The notes beneath the pieces were generated by a model that saw nothing but the letters and a program-made list of their open reading frames with translations, was not told the origin of the DNA and ran no database searches. From positions 186,001-250,000 of the forward strand of contig NZ_MWSJ01000001.1 in NCBI RefSeq assembly GCF_002237755.1: 64,000 nt of DNA, in the 5' to 3' direction. Below, piece by piece: positions 15,902 through 26,200 of this stretch (position 1 is its first letter; the number at the start of each line of letters is the position of its first letter). A program made the translations under genes and the position numbers. Source of the stretch: Lysinibacillus sp. KCTC 33748 (lineage in GTDB: Bacteria; Bacillota; Bacilli; Bacillales_A; Planococcaceae).

Positions 15902-17779
15902 ATGTTTAATAAATTTAAGACAACATGTATGATTACCGCAGTTGCTTTGGCCACGATATTACCTGGACAAGCCTCTGCATCAGCAGCTAGTGACAAGATT
16001 CACATTAAGAATAATGTTTCTATTAATATCAATGGTGAGAAGCTCAAAGTGAATGATCCGGTTTTAAATAAATCTGATTATATCTTTTTACCTATGAGAG
16101 CTTTGTATGAGGCGGTTGGTGCTAGTGTGGACTGGAAGAAAGAAACACTTACTGCGTCAGCTATTCGAGATGGCAAGTCGGTTAATTTAACAGTAAATTC
16201 AAAGACTGCCTTAGTGGATGGACAAAAGGTGCCAATGGTTGTTGCACCATTTATGTATAAGGATCGCACTTACATGCCATTGCGTTTCGTTAGTGAAAAT
16301 TTTGGTGGTAACGTGAACTGGAATCCTACTACACAAACTGTTGATATTTCCTTAACAGATGAGACTCAAGGAGACCCATATATTTTACATATTAATAACG
16401 AACGTATTGTAATGCAGGATCCAATTATCGTAAAGCAATCGAGAACCTATATTCCGGCTAATTATATATATGATAACTTAGAAGATTCTTCTGGCACATT
16501 GTTACCAGATAAATCGTTTGAATTGCAAATTGCGGGAACGAGCTTTCTTTTCAAGGAAAATAGTAACCAAGTTCTAGTAAATGATGAAGTTGTGACAATG
16601 GAAGAAAAACCATTTATGCAAAATGGAAAAATGTATGTTCCTGTTAGTTTTATTGTCAACACATTAGGCGGGAATTTACGTTATATCGAAAATAAAAGAG
16701 AATTGTACATTTATGTTTATCAATATATGTATACAAGCTCTTTCCTTGAAAAATCTTATGGTTCTACAGCAAGGCCTATAAATGTTCCTTCTGCTCGTTT
16801 AGAAGGAGATCGTGATTTATTGATAAGTGATAATCCAGAAACGTTAACGAGCAAGCTGATTCCTAACTCTAATGCTACACTTTCCCAATATCAAGTGAAA
16901 GCAACAGCAGCTACAAATAAACATCGAGTATTTGGCTGGCATTACAATACGTTAGGGACAGATGTACAAATCGGTATTACAGTTCAAAATACTTCTAGCA
17001 CTGAAAGCATCCAAGTAATCGACTCTAAAGGGACTAGCCAACAAACGGGAAATAGCTGGGTTGGCCATGATATTGGGTTAACTATTGCTGATGCAACGTT
17101 TAATAATAAATTTAAAAAATCTAGCAGTAAAGGGATTGTCATCGCACCAGGAGAAACAAAGGTAATCGAATCATATGGTTTGCACCGTGATTATATCATT
17201 GGATTTTTACATGAGCTAGATATTCAAGCTGTCAATGGTGGGACTCCAGAGTATACGATTCGCACAGTATTAACAAAGAATAATAGTAATTTAACAAGCA
17301 TTTTATCAGATCCTGTTCCGATTGATGTATCTGCGATGCACCCACGAGGTGCCTGGACGAACTCTACTATTCAAGCAGATCTTCCTGCTTATACAGTAGA
17401 TTCACCAGAAGTAGGTTATAGCATTTCAAATGATCGAACAGACAATTTGCTAACAGCACAAAATTCACTGTCACAAATCAATGGTGCAATAGGGAATCCA
17501 GGTCATTTCGGAATGAACTATAAGGTGTCGATTCCACTTGTAAATCAAACAGGACAGACAAAAACGATCAAGCTTAAATTAGCTGGTCGAGGTGGCATCT
17601 ATAGTGGTGCAGTAAAGGTCAATGGCAAAGTGTATCTAGTGCCTACATTGAGAGTAGGTACAGAATATGTTGAATTGCCAGATTACAAGATGAAGGGTTC
17701 ATCTGAAACGATTGAGTTAGAATTCATGCATGCCGGCGGAGTAAATCTTCCCGTAGCTATTTATGTAGAAACAAAATAA
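15902..17779 (+). CDS. Secreted stalk-domain (Cu amine oxidase N-like) protein, paralogue 2
   Basis: A 625-residue exported protein, collinear with the product of 13406-15292 over its full length. The signal peptide ends near ASASAAS (residue 29). Stalk repeats are seen as IFLPMRALYEAVGASVDW, TYMPLRFVSENFGGNVNW and MYVPVSFIVNTLGGNLRY, followed by the same C-terminal beta domain ending LPVAIYVETK. ATG 15902 has AAAAAGGAG about 9 nt upstream. It is followed after 63 nt by the glycosidase/SLH gene, with a terminator in between, so downstream expression probably depends on readthrough. Its function is unknown beyond an envelope role. Confidence 0.88.
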   Translation: MFNKFKTTCMITAVALATILPGQASASAASDKIHIKNNVSININGEKLKVNDPVLNKSDYIFLPMRALYEAVGASVDWKKETLTASAIRDGKSVNLTVNSKTALVDGQKVPMVVAPFMYKDRTYMPLRFVSENFGGNVNWNPTTQTVDISLTDETQGDPYILHINNERIVMQDPIIVKQSRTYIPANYIYDNLEDSSGTLLPDKSFELQIAGTSFLFKENSNQVLVNDEVVTMEEKPFMQNGKMYVPVSFIVNTLGGNLRYIENKRELYIYVYQYMYTSSFLEKSYGSTARPINVPSARLEGDRDLLISDNPETLTSKLIPNSNATLSQYQVKATAATNKHRVFGWHYNTLGTDVQIGITVQNTSSTESIQVIDSKGTSQQTGNSWVGHDIGLTIADATFNNKFKKSSSKGIVIAPGETKVIESYGLHRDYIIGFLHELDIQAVNGGTPEYTIRTVLTKNNSNLTSILSDPVPIDVSAMHPRGAWTNSTIQADLPAYTVDSPEVGYSISNDRTDNLLTAQNSLSQINGAIGNPGHFGMNYKVSIPLVNQTGQTKTIKLKLAGRGGIYSGAVKVNGKVYLVPTLRVGTEYVELPDYKMKGSSETIELEFMHAGGVNLPVAIYVETK

Positions 17780-17789
17780 ATGAAGTCCC

Positions 17790-17833
17790 TGGCACGAATG
17801 AGTTTCACAACATGACTTCGTGCCATACTTTTT
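17790..17833 (+). terminator. Intercistronic terminator/attenuator
   Basis: TGGCACGAA (17790-17798) pairs with TTCGTGCCA (17817-17825), then TACTTTTT. It stands only 19 nt before the TTG start of the next gene and overlaps its upstream region, so it may attenuate expression. Confidence 0.8.
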
Positions 17834-17851
17834 GATTCGGAGTTGAGAAAA

Positions 17852-20347
17852 TTGGCAAAAAAACTAGTAACAATTGTTGTAGCATGTTTCGTTTTAATGC
17901 TAGCAGTAAATCCAAGCTATGCAAATGCAGCAGTTTTTGATAATAAAGTAAAAGAAGAGAAGAAAGAAATATCGCCGCAAGTAATGCACATACAGCAAAC
18001 TTTTAATTCTAATTCTGTTCGTGAGTTTGTCAATGTTTTAGATGTTAATTTAAATAATACATATACAAAACTTGAAATCGGTGTTCCGAAACCGATTAAC
18101 TCACTTTTAACAACGACGAATATGGCAAAGCAAAACACATATGATGGACATCGCGTTGTTGGTGCTGTCAATGCATCTTATTTTTTAGGAAATGGTATGC
18201 CTGCTAACTTGTTAGCTGAAAAGAATGAAATTATTAACTATGGTATTTTGGGAGATACATATGATAGTCCAACACAAAAGCCTGTTGCTTTTGGTCTATC
18301 AAAAACAGGGAAGGCAATCGCAGACTATTATTCTACGAATCTATCTTTTCAAGTAAATGGTAAAAGTTATCCGATTGATCTTATCAATACAGAAAGAAAG
18401 ACAGATAAAATAGTATTATATACACCTGATAAACGTACAACAGGTACAAATAATTGGGGTATGGAAATTGTTGTCTCAAATGCTAGTCAAGATATGAAAG
18501 TATTACATTTCGGAGATCGCCTTTCTGGGACGGTTTCAAAGGTAACTGCGTACGGTGCAGAAGGGAATTCAACAGTTCCATCTGATGGCTTTGTTATTTC
18601 GGTGCAAAATAAAGAACTAGCAACTGAATTAAGCAGCCAAATAGCTGCGGGGACAAACATTGACGTAAATCTATCTATTGATGAAAAATGGATGGATGCT
18701 CAATTTATTTTAGCTGCAGGCCCTATGTTGGTTAAAAATGGCAAAGTGGAAATTTCTATGCCAACGAACTCTGGATTTGCTTCAACGCGCAGTCCTCGTA
18801 CTGCGGTGGCAGTAGATGCAACTGGTACAAAAGTGTCTCTTGTAACAGTAGATGGTAGATTAAGTGATCATAGTAATGGTACTAATTTAACAGATTTAGC
18901 TTCTTATTTGATTTCACAGGGCGCTTCTTCAGCCATTAACCTTGATGGAGGCGGATCTACAGCGATGGTTGCTCGAAATCCGGGCGGCTATTATGCGAAC
19001 CTTGTGAATAAACCTTCAGAAGGCAGCGAACGACGTGTGTCAGCCATTTTACAGGTTGTCAATACAGCGCCACCAGGGAAAGCAAAATCTATTACGTTAA
19101 ACAATGTGAACCAAGTTATGAAAGGTTCATCCGTTGACATGAAAGTAGCTAGTGCTTACGATCAATACTTAAATCCTATGACAATCAACCCGTCTAAGAT
19201 GAACTGGACGGTTGAGGGCAATATCGGTAAGATGGACGGTGCAACCTTCACAGCTACGCAAAAAGGGGAAGGCAAAATTATCGGTGAGTATGACGGTGTG
19301 CGAACATCGACAACTGTGAAAGTGGTTGATTTAGCAGAAAAACCTATTTTACTAGATAGCTTCGATAATGCTTCATCATGGACAGTGGAAGTTGCGAAAG
19401 CAAATGCATCAGTAACAAATTCTAAAGACTATGCTAGACAGGGAACGGCTAGCTTAAAGTTAAATTATGATTTTACAACAGCAGGATCTGATACGAAAGC
19501 AGCCTATATGGTAGCTAAATCACCGATTCCTCTTAATGGAAAGCCAAATAACATAGGCGTTTGGGTATTTGGCGATGGTGGAAAGCAATGGCTTCGTGGA
19601 GTACTTGTAGATGGTTCAGGAGCAAAACAGACAATTGATTTCACTAGCCAAGGCGGTATGGACTGGAATGGTTGGAAGTATGTCACTGCGAAAATCCCAA
19701 ATGATGTGACACTACCATTGAAGTTCGAACGATTATACGTTGCACAGCCTACAGCCTCTCTTCAAAAGAAAGGTCAACTGTATTTCGATCAATTACAAGC
19801 TGTGTATCAAGACAATCATGAGGAATTAGTCTACACAGATGTAGCGAAAGGTTATTGGGCTTTCTCAGAAATCCAAAGCTTGTATAATAAATCTCTTATT
19901 AAAGGATACGAGAATGGAACATTTAAACCAGAAGCTTCCATTACACGTGCAGAGGCAGCTACTATTATTGCAAGGGCTCTTAATTTAACAACATCGAAAG
20001 AGTCGAACTTTAAAGATGTTAGCAAGGACCATTATGCATACAGCTCCATTGCTGCAGTAGAGCAAGCTGGGATTATTAAAGGGCAAGAAGTAGGGAAGTT
20101 CAACCCGAACGGAAAGCTTTCACGTGCTGAAATGTCGGCAATTTTAACAAGAGCTTTTAAATTAACAGGCTCAGGTAAAGTAAACTTTACAGATGTTAAA
20201 TCGACGCATTGGGCGTATAGCGATATCCAAGCGCTTATAGCAAATAACTTAACAAGCGGCTTCCCAGATAATACATTCAGACCAAACTCACAAATTACGC
20301 GTGCAGAATTCTCAAGCTTCTTGAATAGATCCTTATCATTAAAATAA
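17852..20347 (+). CDS. Phosphodiester glycosidase (NAGPA-like) with three SLH domains
   Basis: An 831-residue secreted protein. I chose TTG 17852 because CGGAG at 17838-17842 is spaced 9 nt; TTG 17843 would abut it. The signal peptide covers roughly residues 1-27. The N-terminal half is an NAGPA/DUF2233-type phosphodiester glycosidase: GAVNASYFLGNG, LAAGPMLV, STRSPRTAVAVD and the hallmark INLDGGGSTAM. A bacterial Ig-like/carbohydrate-associated region follows (about 405-655), then three SLH repeats (about 660-831; YKGYENGTFKPE-type motifs) that bind pyruvylated secondary wall polymer. It would act on phosphodiester-linked sugars at the surface (family knowledge). It terminates at a strong hairpin. 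Confidence 0.88.
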   Translation: MAKKLVTIVVACFVLMLAVNPSYANAAVFDNKVKEEKKEISPQVMHIQQTFNSNSVREFVNVLDVNLNNTYTKLEIGVPKPINSLLTTTNMAKQNTYDGHRVVGAVNASYFLGNGMPANLLAEKNEIINYGILGDTYDSPTQKPVAFGLSKTGKAIADYYSTNLSFQVNGKSYPIDLINTERKTDKIVLYTPDKRTTGTNNWGMEIVVSNASQDMKVLHFGDRLSGTVSKVTAYGAEGNSTVPSDGFVISVQNKELATELSSQIAAGTNIDVNLSIDEKWMDAQFILAAGPMLVKNGKVEISMPTNSGFASTRSPRTAVAVDATGTKVSLVTVDGRLSDHSNGTNLTDLASYLISQGASSAINLDGGGSTAMVARNPGGYYANLVNKPSEGSERRVSAILQVVNTAPPGKAKSITLNNVNQVMKGSSVDMKVASAYDQYLNPMTINPSKMNWTVEGNIGKMDGATFTATQKGEGKIIGEYDGVRTSTTVKVVDLAEKPILLDSFDNASSWTVEVAKANASVTNSKDYARQGTASLKLNYDFTTAGSDTKAAYMVAKSPIPLNGKPNNIGVWVFGDGGKQWLRGVLVDGSGAKQTIDFTSQGGMDWNGWKYVTAKIPNDVTLPLKFERLYVAQPTASLQKKGQLYFDQLQAVYQDNHEELVYTDVAKGYWAFSEIQSLYNKSLIKGYENGTFKPEASITRAEAATIIARALNLTTSKESNFKDVSKDHYAYSSIAAVEQAGIIKGQEVGKFNPNGKLSRAEMSAILTRAFKLTGSGKVNFTDVKSTHWAYSDIQALIANNLTSGFPDNTFRPNSQITRAEFSSFLNRSLSLK

Positions 20348-20361
20348 TAAAAGCACAAATG

Positions 20362-20402
20362 ACAAACCCCTGTAGGATTGAAAACTACAGGGGTTTGTGT
20401 TC
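20362..20402 (+). terminator. Terminator of glycosidase/SLH gene
   Basis: A 14-bp perfect stem pairs ACAAACCCCTGTAG (20362-20375) with CTACAGGGGTTTGT (20385-20398). Confidence 0.85.
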
Positions 20403-20512
20403 TAGTATTTTGAGGGCTGACGTTTTGCTTCTGTACATATAACATTCATTGCAGAGCTACCAATTTATCACTATAAATTTACGCGGATGCAAGAAGATGA
20501 GCACTAAGTGAG

Positions 20513-20547
20513 GATTCACGCACAGTTTCGTGTGTGAATCTTTTTTT
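20513..20547 (+). terminator. Second terminator hairpin
   Basis: GATTCACGCAC (20513-20523) pairs with GTGTGTGAATC (20530-20540) allowing one G-T pair, followed by seven T residues. No gene lies directly upstream. Confidence 0.7.
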
Positions 20548-20567
20548 GCTCTTTGGCAGGTGGATGT

Positions 20568-20672
20568 CGATAAAAATTAAAAGTTGGGTGATAAAACGTG
20601 AAAGTTAGTCGATAAAATTCAAAAATTGGGCGATAAAACGTAAAAGTGTTTCGATAAAACTCAAAAGTTTGA
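20568..20672. repeat. Minisatellite, five 21-bp units
   Basis: Five consecutive units of exactly 21 bp with the consensus (C/T)GATAAAA-n-n-n-AAAAGTtnGG. It lies between the convergent glycosidase and HlyD-like genes, adjacent to terminators. Confidence 0.85.
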
Positions 20673-20711
20673 TGACATTTTGTTAAAACGTATGTCATGT
20701 GAAGTAGTTGA

Positions 20712-20807
20712 TTGGAGTGGAGGCTGGGCGCCCCCAGGAAGCTTTGCTCTGTGCGAAAGCGAAGCGTCAGCAACAAAGCGCCCAGCCGGAACGGAAATCA
20801 ACCCCTC
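20712..20807. repeat. Dispersed GC-rich repeat (TGGGCG ... CGCCCA)
   Basis: GGAGGCTGGGCG, CCCCCAGGAAGC, GTGCGAAAGCGAAGCGT, GCGCCCAGCCGGAA and GGAAATCAACCC repeat, in the same order, motifs of the outer element at 12838-13116 and, degenerately, at 50890-51034. The GCTGGGCG/CGCCCAGC ends pair. Confidence 0.75.
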
Positions 20808-20869
20808 GCTTTGGCGAAAAGTCATACTTTATTTAATAAGTCATTTAGTCTTTTTTATCATCACCAATG

Positions 20870-20950
20870 AAAAAATCCGCGTAGATTTCTGTGAGGAGAG
20901 CAAACCGTTGCTGCTCTTTTCATGCTCACAGAAATTGAAGCGGATTTTTT
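20870..20950 (-). terminator. Large bidirectional terminator
   Basis: The outer stem AAAAAATCCGC (20870-20880) pairs with GCGGATTTTTT (20940-20950). The inner paired segments are ATTTCTGTGA with TCACAGAAAT and GAGCA with TGCTC. It serves the leftward HlyD-like operon and possibly rightward transcripts. Confidence 0.8.
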
Positions 20951-20963
20951 CATAGTATGTTAT

Positions 20964-22217
20964 TTAGAAAACAATATATTTAACATAGTGTTTCCAATCT
21001 AATTTCTTGAAATGTTTCCATTGAATTTTCTCGACAGGCATTGTACGGAAAGCATAGGCTGTAAGATTACGTTGTTTATCGGATAGCATAGGTGTTCCTT
21101 CATCTAAACTGTCAGTAAAAATAGCTGACTGTGCAGTTTTAAAGTTAACATGAATATCCTTCATGTCGATTTTTCCATCCGGTCCAACAATGTATATTTT
21201 TTTACCTTTCTTTTTAGTAGCATGCACCCACGATTTATCTATTTTATAAGAATCAGATGCTTCGTTGACAATAATAGAGGCTTTGCCAGTAGTCGAAAAT
21301 GGAATGTCCTCCATTGCTTCATCTTGTTGCAACACTACTTCATAATTCGTTGGTTGAGGTAAATCTGTTGTTTTTGCAAGTTCATTCCCCCAGATAGAAG
21401 AATCATCTGTTGCAATCGTTTGTTTTTCTAGTACAGTACCAGATAAGGAATCTTTCATATGTTTTACTTTAAAATCAACGGTTTGGCCTTCCGATACTTT
21501 TTGCCATTCATCTTCTGATAAATAGGCAAGCATCGTTTTTTCAGTAGAATAGATTTCAAATGTAACTGTCCCAGATTCTTCTTTAACGGCTGCAATAACA
21601 CCGTCCACTGGGCTAACGACACCTTCGCGAGCCTGTATTTGTTCAATTTGTGCATCCATTAGCGCAATTTGACGATCTGTTTCGGCAATATGTCGATTCA
21701 AAAGGGCTATTGCTGTCGATGGTGAACTTTGCTGTCCTAGCTCCAATTGTAGTGTGACAGATAATGTGCCGTTTATTTGGTCCGTATTGACGGAGCTTTT
21801 CGGATCAGCATCATCATAATCATTCTCGATTTGAGAAAGCGAATCTTCTAAATCACTTCGTTCAGTTTCATAGGCTGCACGTTCTGCCTCAAGCTTTGTT
21901 AACTCATTATCAATTTCTTCTGTTTTAAAGGAAGCTAGTACATCATTAGGAGATACTTTTTGGCCACGCTTTACATTCACTGCGGATAAGCTTGTCGCAT
22001 CGGCTGTAAGTGTGTATGTTTCAGCTGGTGCAACAATCGTTTCCTTTTTGACACGCTCTGTATTTGTACCTTTATAAGCTTTTTGAAATTCATCGATAAA
22101 GTAGGATCGTGTAATTTTGCTATCGTCTTTAAAGACAAAATAAGCATTTACGCCGACTAATAGCATTGTCAATACGATGGTCAAGCTTGTCCAAGGCTTT
22201 GATTTGATAAATGCCAT
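20964..22217 (-). CDS. Membrane-fusion/HlyD-like adaptor (YknX-like)
   Basis: A 417-residue protein with one N-terminal membrane span (about residues 10-28), a half-lipoyl/barrel-like segment (VKRGQKVSPNDVLASF), a long Glu/Leu-rich coiled coil (about 110-205, TKLEAERAAYETERSDLEDS) and a second lipoyl/beta-barrel part (GVVSPVDGVIAAVKEESG). This is the plan of periplasmic-adaptor (MFP) proteins that link transporters to the exterior. Its ATG overlaps the stop of the upstream membrane gene by one base (TAATG), so the two are translationally coupled. In B. subtilis the YknX adaptor pairs with Yip1-family YknW plus the ABC transporter YknYZ; no ABC genes are adjacent here. Confidence 0.8.
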   Translation of the reverse strand: MAFIKSKPWTSLTIVLTMLLVGVNAYFVFKDDSKITRSYFIDEFQKAYKGTNTERVKKETIVAPAETYTLTADATSLSAVNVKRGQKVSPNDVLASFKTEEIDNELTKLEAERAAYETERSDLEDSLSQIENDYDDADPKSSVNTDQINGTLSVTLQLELGQQSSPSTAIALLNRHIAETDRQIALMDAQIEQIQAREGVVSPVDGVIAAVKEESGTVTFEIYSTEKTMLAYLSEDEWQKVSEGQTVDFKVKHMKDSLSGTVLEKQTIATDDSSIWGNELAKTTDLPQPTNYEVVLQQDEAMEDIPFSTTGKASIIVNEASDSYKIDKSWVHATKKKGKKIYIVGPDGKIDMKDIHVNFKTAQSAIFTDSLDEGTPMLSDKQRNLTAYAFRTMPVEKIQWKHFKKLDWKHYVKYIVF

Positions 22218-22894
22218 TATCCTAACCCCCTAATAATCCATTCTTTAATTGGTAATACACTAATCAGACCAACAAATAAGGCCATGAATAATTGTATGCC
22301 GATAATTTTTACGACTAATATTTTTCTGCTCGCCTCTTCCTCCCATTTAGAAAGGAATGTGTACTGTACAACAATTGTTAGCATAGTCGCCACTGTCAAT
22401 TGATTAAGTGAGAATAAGACATAATCCGTACTCATCATCTGCAATGCAAGAGGCGCTAATGAAAAGAATGAAAAGAGTGTTGTATAGCCGGTTAAGTAGA
22501 ATACAACAAACAAGATAGTTTTTTCGATTAATAAAAATGTGACAACATATAATTGGACTTTTTTAATCCATGTATAGGGAATGTCCGTTAATAGATGTAA
22601 AAGGTAGGTAACACCGTAATAATGGAAGCAAAAATAGACAATAGCCCATAAAATGGCACCAAGCATCGAAAGGTAACGAGCCACGTAGTATTCATTATGT
22701 AAATCCATTGCGAACAATGTCGTTAAAGTTTCAGTACCCATCCCCCAATATTCACGAGCAGTAAATAACAGAATGAATAAGATGAAAACCGTTAACGAAC
22801 GTCTTTTGTATCCAATAATCTCACCTTCTTCTACAATTTTAGTAAAGTAGGTTGGATTTTTTAAGCTATGCCAAAATTTATAACGGTAAAACAT
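22217..22894 (-). CDS. Yip1-like polytopic membrane protein (YknW-like)
   Basis: A 225-residue integral membrane protein with about five or six hydrophobic segments. The N-terminal SLKNPTYFTKIVEEGE resembles the NP..F..I motif of Yip1-family proteins. I chose ATG 22894 (MFYRYKFW) because GAGAGGAAA is 7-8 nt upstream; the open frame extends further 5' without a ribosome-binding site. It overlaps the adaptor gene by one base. By analogy with YknW-YknX it may help assemble or regulate an export complex (inference). Both genes are leftward and end at the 20.9-kb terminator. Confidence 0.7.
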   Translation of the reverse strand: MFYRYKFWHSLKNPTYFTKIVEEGEIIGYKRRSLTVFILFILLFTAREYWGMGTETLTTLFAMDLHNEYYVARYLSMLGAILWAIVYFCFHYYGVTYLLHLLTDIPYTWIKKVQLYVVTFLLIEKTILFVVFYLTGYTTLFSFFSLAPLALQMMSTDYVLFSLNQLTVATMLTIVVQYTFLSKWEEEASRKILVVKIIGIQLFMALFVGLISVLPIKEWIIRGLG

Positions 22895-23210
22895 ATACAG
22901 TTTCCTCTCTTCCAAAATAGTAAATATCAAAGTTGTAGTATACACCTTGTTAAACGATATTGACATATAAAAACAGCTGTTTTTTTTCAATAATTTCGAC
23001 AAAAAAACACTATGAAAAACTACATGTCGAATGATGGGAAAACATCATATAAAACTATTGTATAGTATAATAGAAAAAACTTCCTGTATTTCTATCAAGT
23101 TATTATAAAAAATTACTTTTGATACGCTTAATAGTGTAAATAATGGCTTGAAATCACATGAATTTCACCGATACAAAAGTAATGAATCGAAAAATGAAAG
23201 GGTGGTTCGA
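22895..23210. promoter_or_regulatory. Divergent intergenic promoter region
   Basis: It lies between the leftward Yip1-like gene and the rightward repeat-protein gene. A plus-strand TATAAT box is at 23066-23071. AT-rich, no gene seen. Confidence 0.45.
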
Positions 23211-26200
23211 TTGAATCGAAAATTGACAGCGGGAGTTATAACGAGTCTATTACTGGCACCAACAGCTATAGCGAATGCGCAAGAAAATAATGATGCACAG
23301 TCTCGCGTATTAACGCAAACAGAGCAAGTTGCCAACGTTAACGGAGTAGCTGCCGCAACGACAAAAGAACAAATAATTGCACAATTTGCAAAGCTTTCCG
23401 AGAAATCGACAGCGGATGAAATGGTTATTGCGAAGGGTGATGTAGAAAATCTAAGTACGACAGATTTTAATAACGATGAGATTGCATTTATTCAAGCGAA
23501 GTATGAATATGTTGTCGGGCAACGCCAACAATTAGAGAAATTACAGGAAATAGGAAAGAACATTAATGCATTAACATATACAAGTAAGTCATTTATAAAG
23601 GATGTTGCAGCTGTTGAAGGTACCTATGAAACATTTTTAAGTTCCTATCTAAGTGTTCAAAGTAAATTCGAAACAGCTTTCAAATTAGCAAATTCAAATG
23701 GAGCTAGCAGTATTGCTTCGACTATTCGCGGCACATCCTTACAATATGGCTATACTGATGCAGAACGCGATACTTATTTTAAAACAAAGGGCGCAGATAT
23801 TGCGAAGTTGACTAATTTAAAAGGAGATGCAACTGCTGTACTACCAGCCACTAAAGCACTAGAGGATTTAGTAGAGTTATTAAAGAACGACCCAAATAAC
23901 TATACAGCCATTTCTGCAGAGCTAGAAAAAGTTACGACAGCTTATAATCCACTAACAGCGAATCAAAAGAAAGTGGTCGTAGCCCATAATCCAAACAACG
24001 ATTCTGTAACACCTTATAAAAAGTATACGGATGCCTTATCAAATCTGTCTTCGGCTAATAAAGCAGTGCTAAGCGTGGAAAAATTAATCGACGGCTTAGA
24101 CCCTAAATCTTCTACTTTCGAAAGCAAAACACTTGCTGCCCAAGCTGCCTATGACAAGCTTGGAGAGAGTGAAAAGGCATTAGTGAAAAATAGCGATAAA
24201 TTAAAGTTGTTTTTCCAATATGCTGATTTATCGAAACAAGTAAATGCACTAAACTCATCTATGAAGGATTACAAAGCACAACTAGAGGCATTACGAACTA
24301 AAGTAACTGCGTTAGATGTTGGGAATAGTAGCGATGCAGCAGCGTTAAATGAAATTAAAAACAAGCTTGAGACTAAATTGTCGCAACTTGCAAATGAAGA
24401 ACTAGCAGTAGCAGCTGTTATTAGTCAAATTGATAATTTAAGTAAGTCTAATAATTTAGTAGTTGATATGCTAAAAGCACGCTCCGACTATAATGCACTT
24501 CCATCAGCATCTAAAAAACTTGTGACAAACATTAAAATCCTAACAGATTTAGAGAAATCACATAAGGCAGTCGTCAATGTTATTGATCAATTTGAAAAGT
24601 TAGAAAAGTTAGATCCAACATCTAAAAGTTATATTTCAAAGGCGAAATCTGCTTATACAGCTTACGCAAAGTTGGACGAGACAAAACAAGGGTATGTAAG
24701 AAATCATAATAATTTAAGTGATAAGGTTGCTGTAATAGAAGTGATTGTGCAAATAAACGCCTTAAATCCATCTCAAAAGACATATAAAGACAATGTAGCG
24801 AAAGCAAATAGCGCGTTTAATAATTTGGCTGAAGCCCTTAAATCGCAGGTAGTCAATAGTGGTGAATTAACAAAAGCACAGGGCTATATCGATACAGCCA
24901 AGGCATTTGATGATCGTGTTTTAGCATTAGCGAATGAAAATCCTGATACTTTTGTCGCGAAGGTAGCTGCATTATCTGCAGAGTACAAAACAATGGATAA
25001 AAATGCGAAGAAACTAGTAGAGCAGGCAAAAGCTTTAACTACTTACGAAAAAAATAATAAGGCTGTTATTAAGGTTATTCAAATGATCGATGCCTTAAAT
25101 CCAACAAGTAAGGATTACACGAAAAAAGTACTCGCTGCGCGTAAGGCTTATAATGCACTAGATACAGTATCACAAAAACGTGTGACGAACTATACGAATC
25201 TAACTGCAGTTGAAGATGTGGCTTCATTGATTGGCCTCATTGCAACATTAAAGCCATCAAGCAAGACATTTTACCAAGATATGAAAACAGCACGAGAGAT
25301 GTACGATGCACTACCTAAAGAGAAGCAACAAGTAATCATTAATTATGATGCACTTGTAGCAGCAGAAAATGAGTATGGAGTAGCACAAAAAGTTGTCGAG
25401 CTTATTGATTTAACGAAACAACAAGATGGCGACTATTTAACGAAGCTCCTGGATGCACGTGTAGCGTATGATCAGCTAACTTCGAATCAAAAGAAATTAG
25501 TCACTAATATTAAAGAATTAACAGCACGTGAAAAAGAGGTAAAACCTATTTTAAATGTGATGCTGCAAATTAATAATTTGGATCCGGAATCCAATAATTT
25601 TGTCAGCAAGGTCAATTCTGCGCGTAAGGCGTATGATAATTTAAATAAAGATCAGAAAAAATATATTAATAATATCGATATTCTACAAAACTATGAGCCT
25701 GTATCTCAGGTGATTGAATTAATTAATAAACTGAAATCTTCAAGTAGTACATATCTTGAGGATACAGTTCGGGCACGTGCGCTTTATGACGCGCTAGCGG
25801 CAGATAAGAAGCAATATGTAACAAACTATTATTTATTACAAGCAGCAGAAACAAGTATTTTAGGTGCTGGTAATGTTATGCAGATGATTAATGATTTGCC
25901 GTCTGTAGATCCGAAGCAATATGTGAAACGTATTCAGGAAATTCGTGCAGCTTATAACGCTTTACCAAAGGATCAACAAAGAGCCGTACAAAATTACAAA
26001 GTGTTACAAGATCAAGAGAAGCTTTTAAAGCCTGTTATTAGTGTTGTCGAGGATATTGATCGACTACTTACGGCCAAAGACATGAATAGTCAATATCAAA
26101 AAATCTTAAAAGCCTATGATAAGCTAAATGCCGAGCAAAGACGTTACGTCTATAATGATGATCTATTATTATCATTAGATAACGTAATAAAAGTATATAA

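Noticed and set aside
20516-20776. Minus-strand frame with FYRxTFTFYRP heptads
   Set aside because: Produced by the 21-bp minisatellite; no start signals, and it runs through a terminator.
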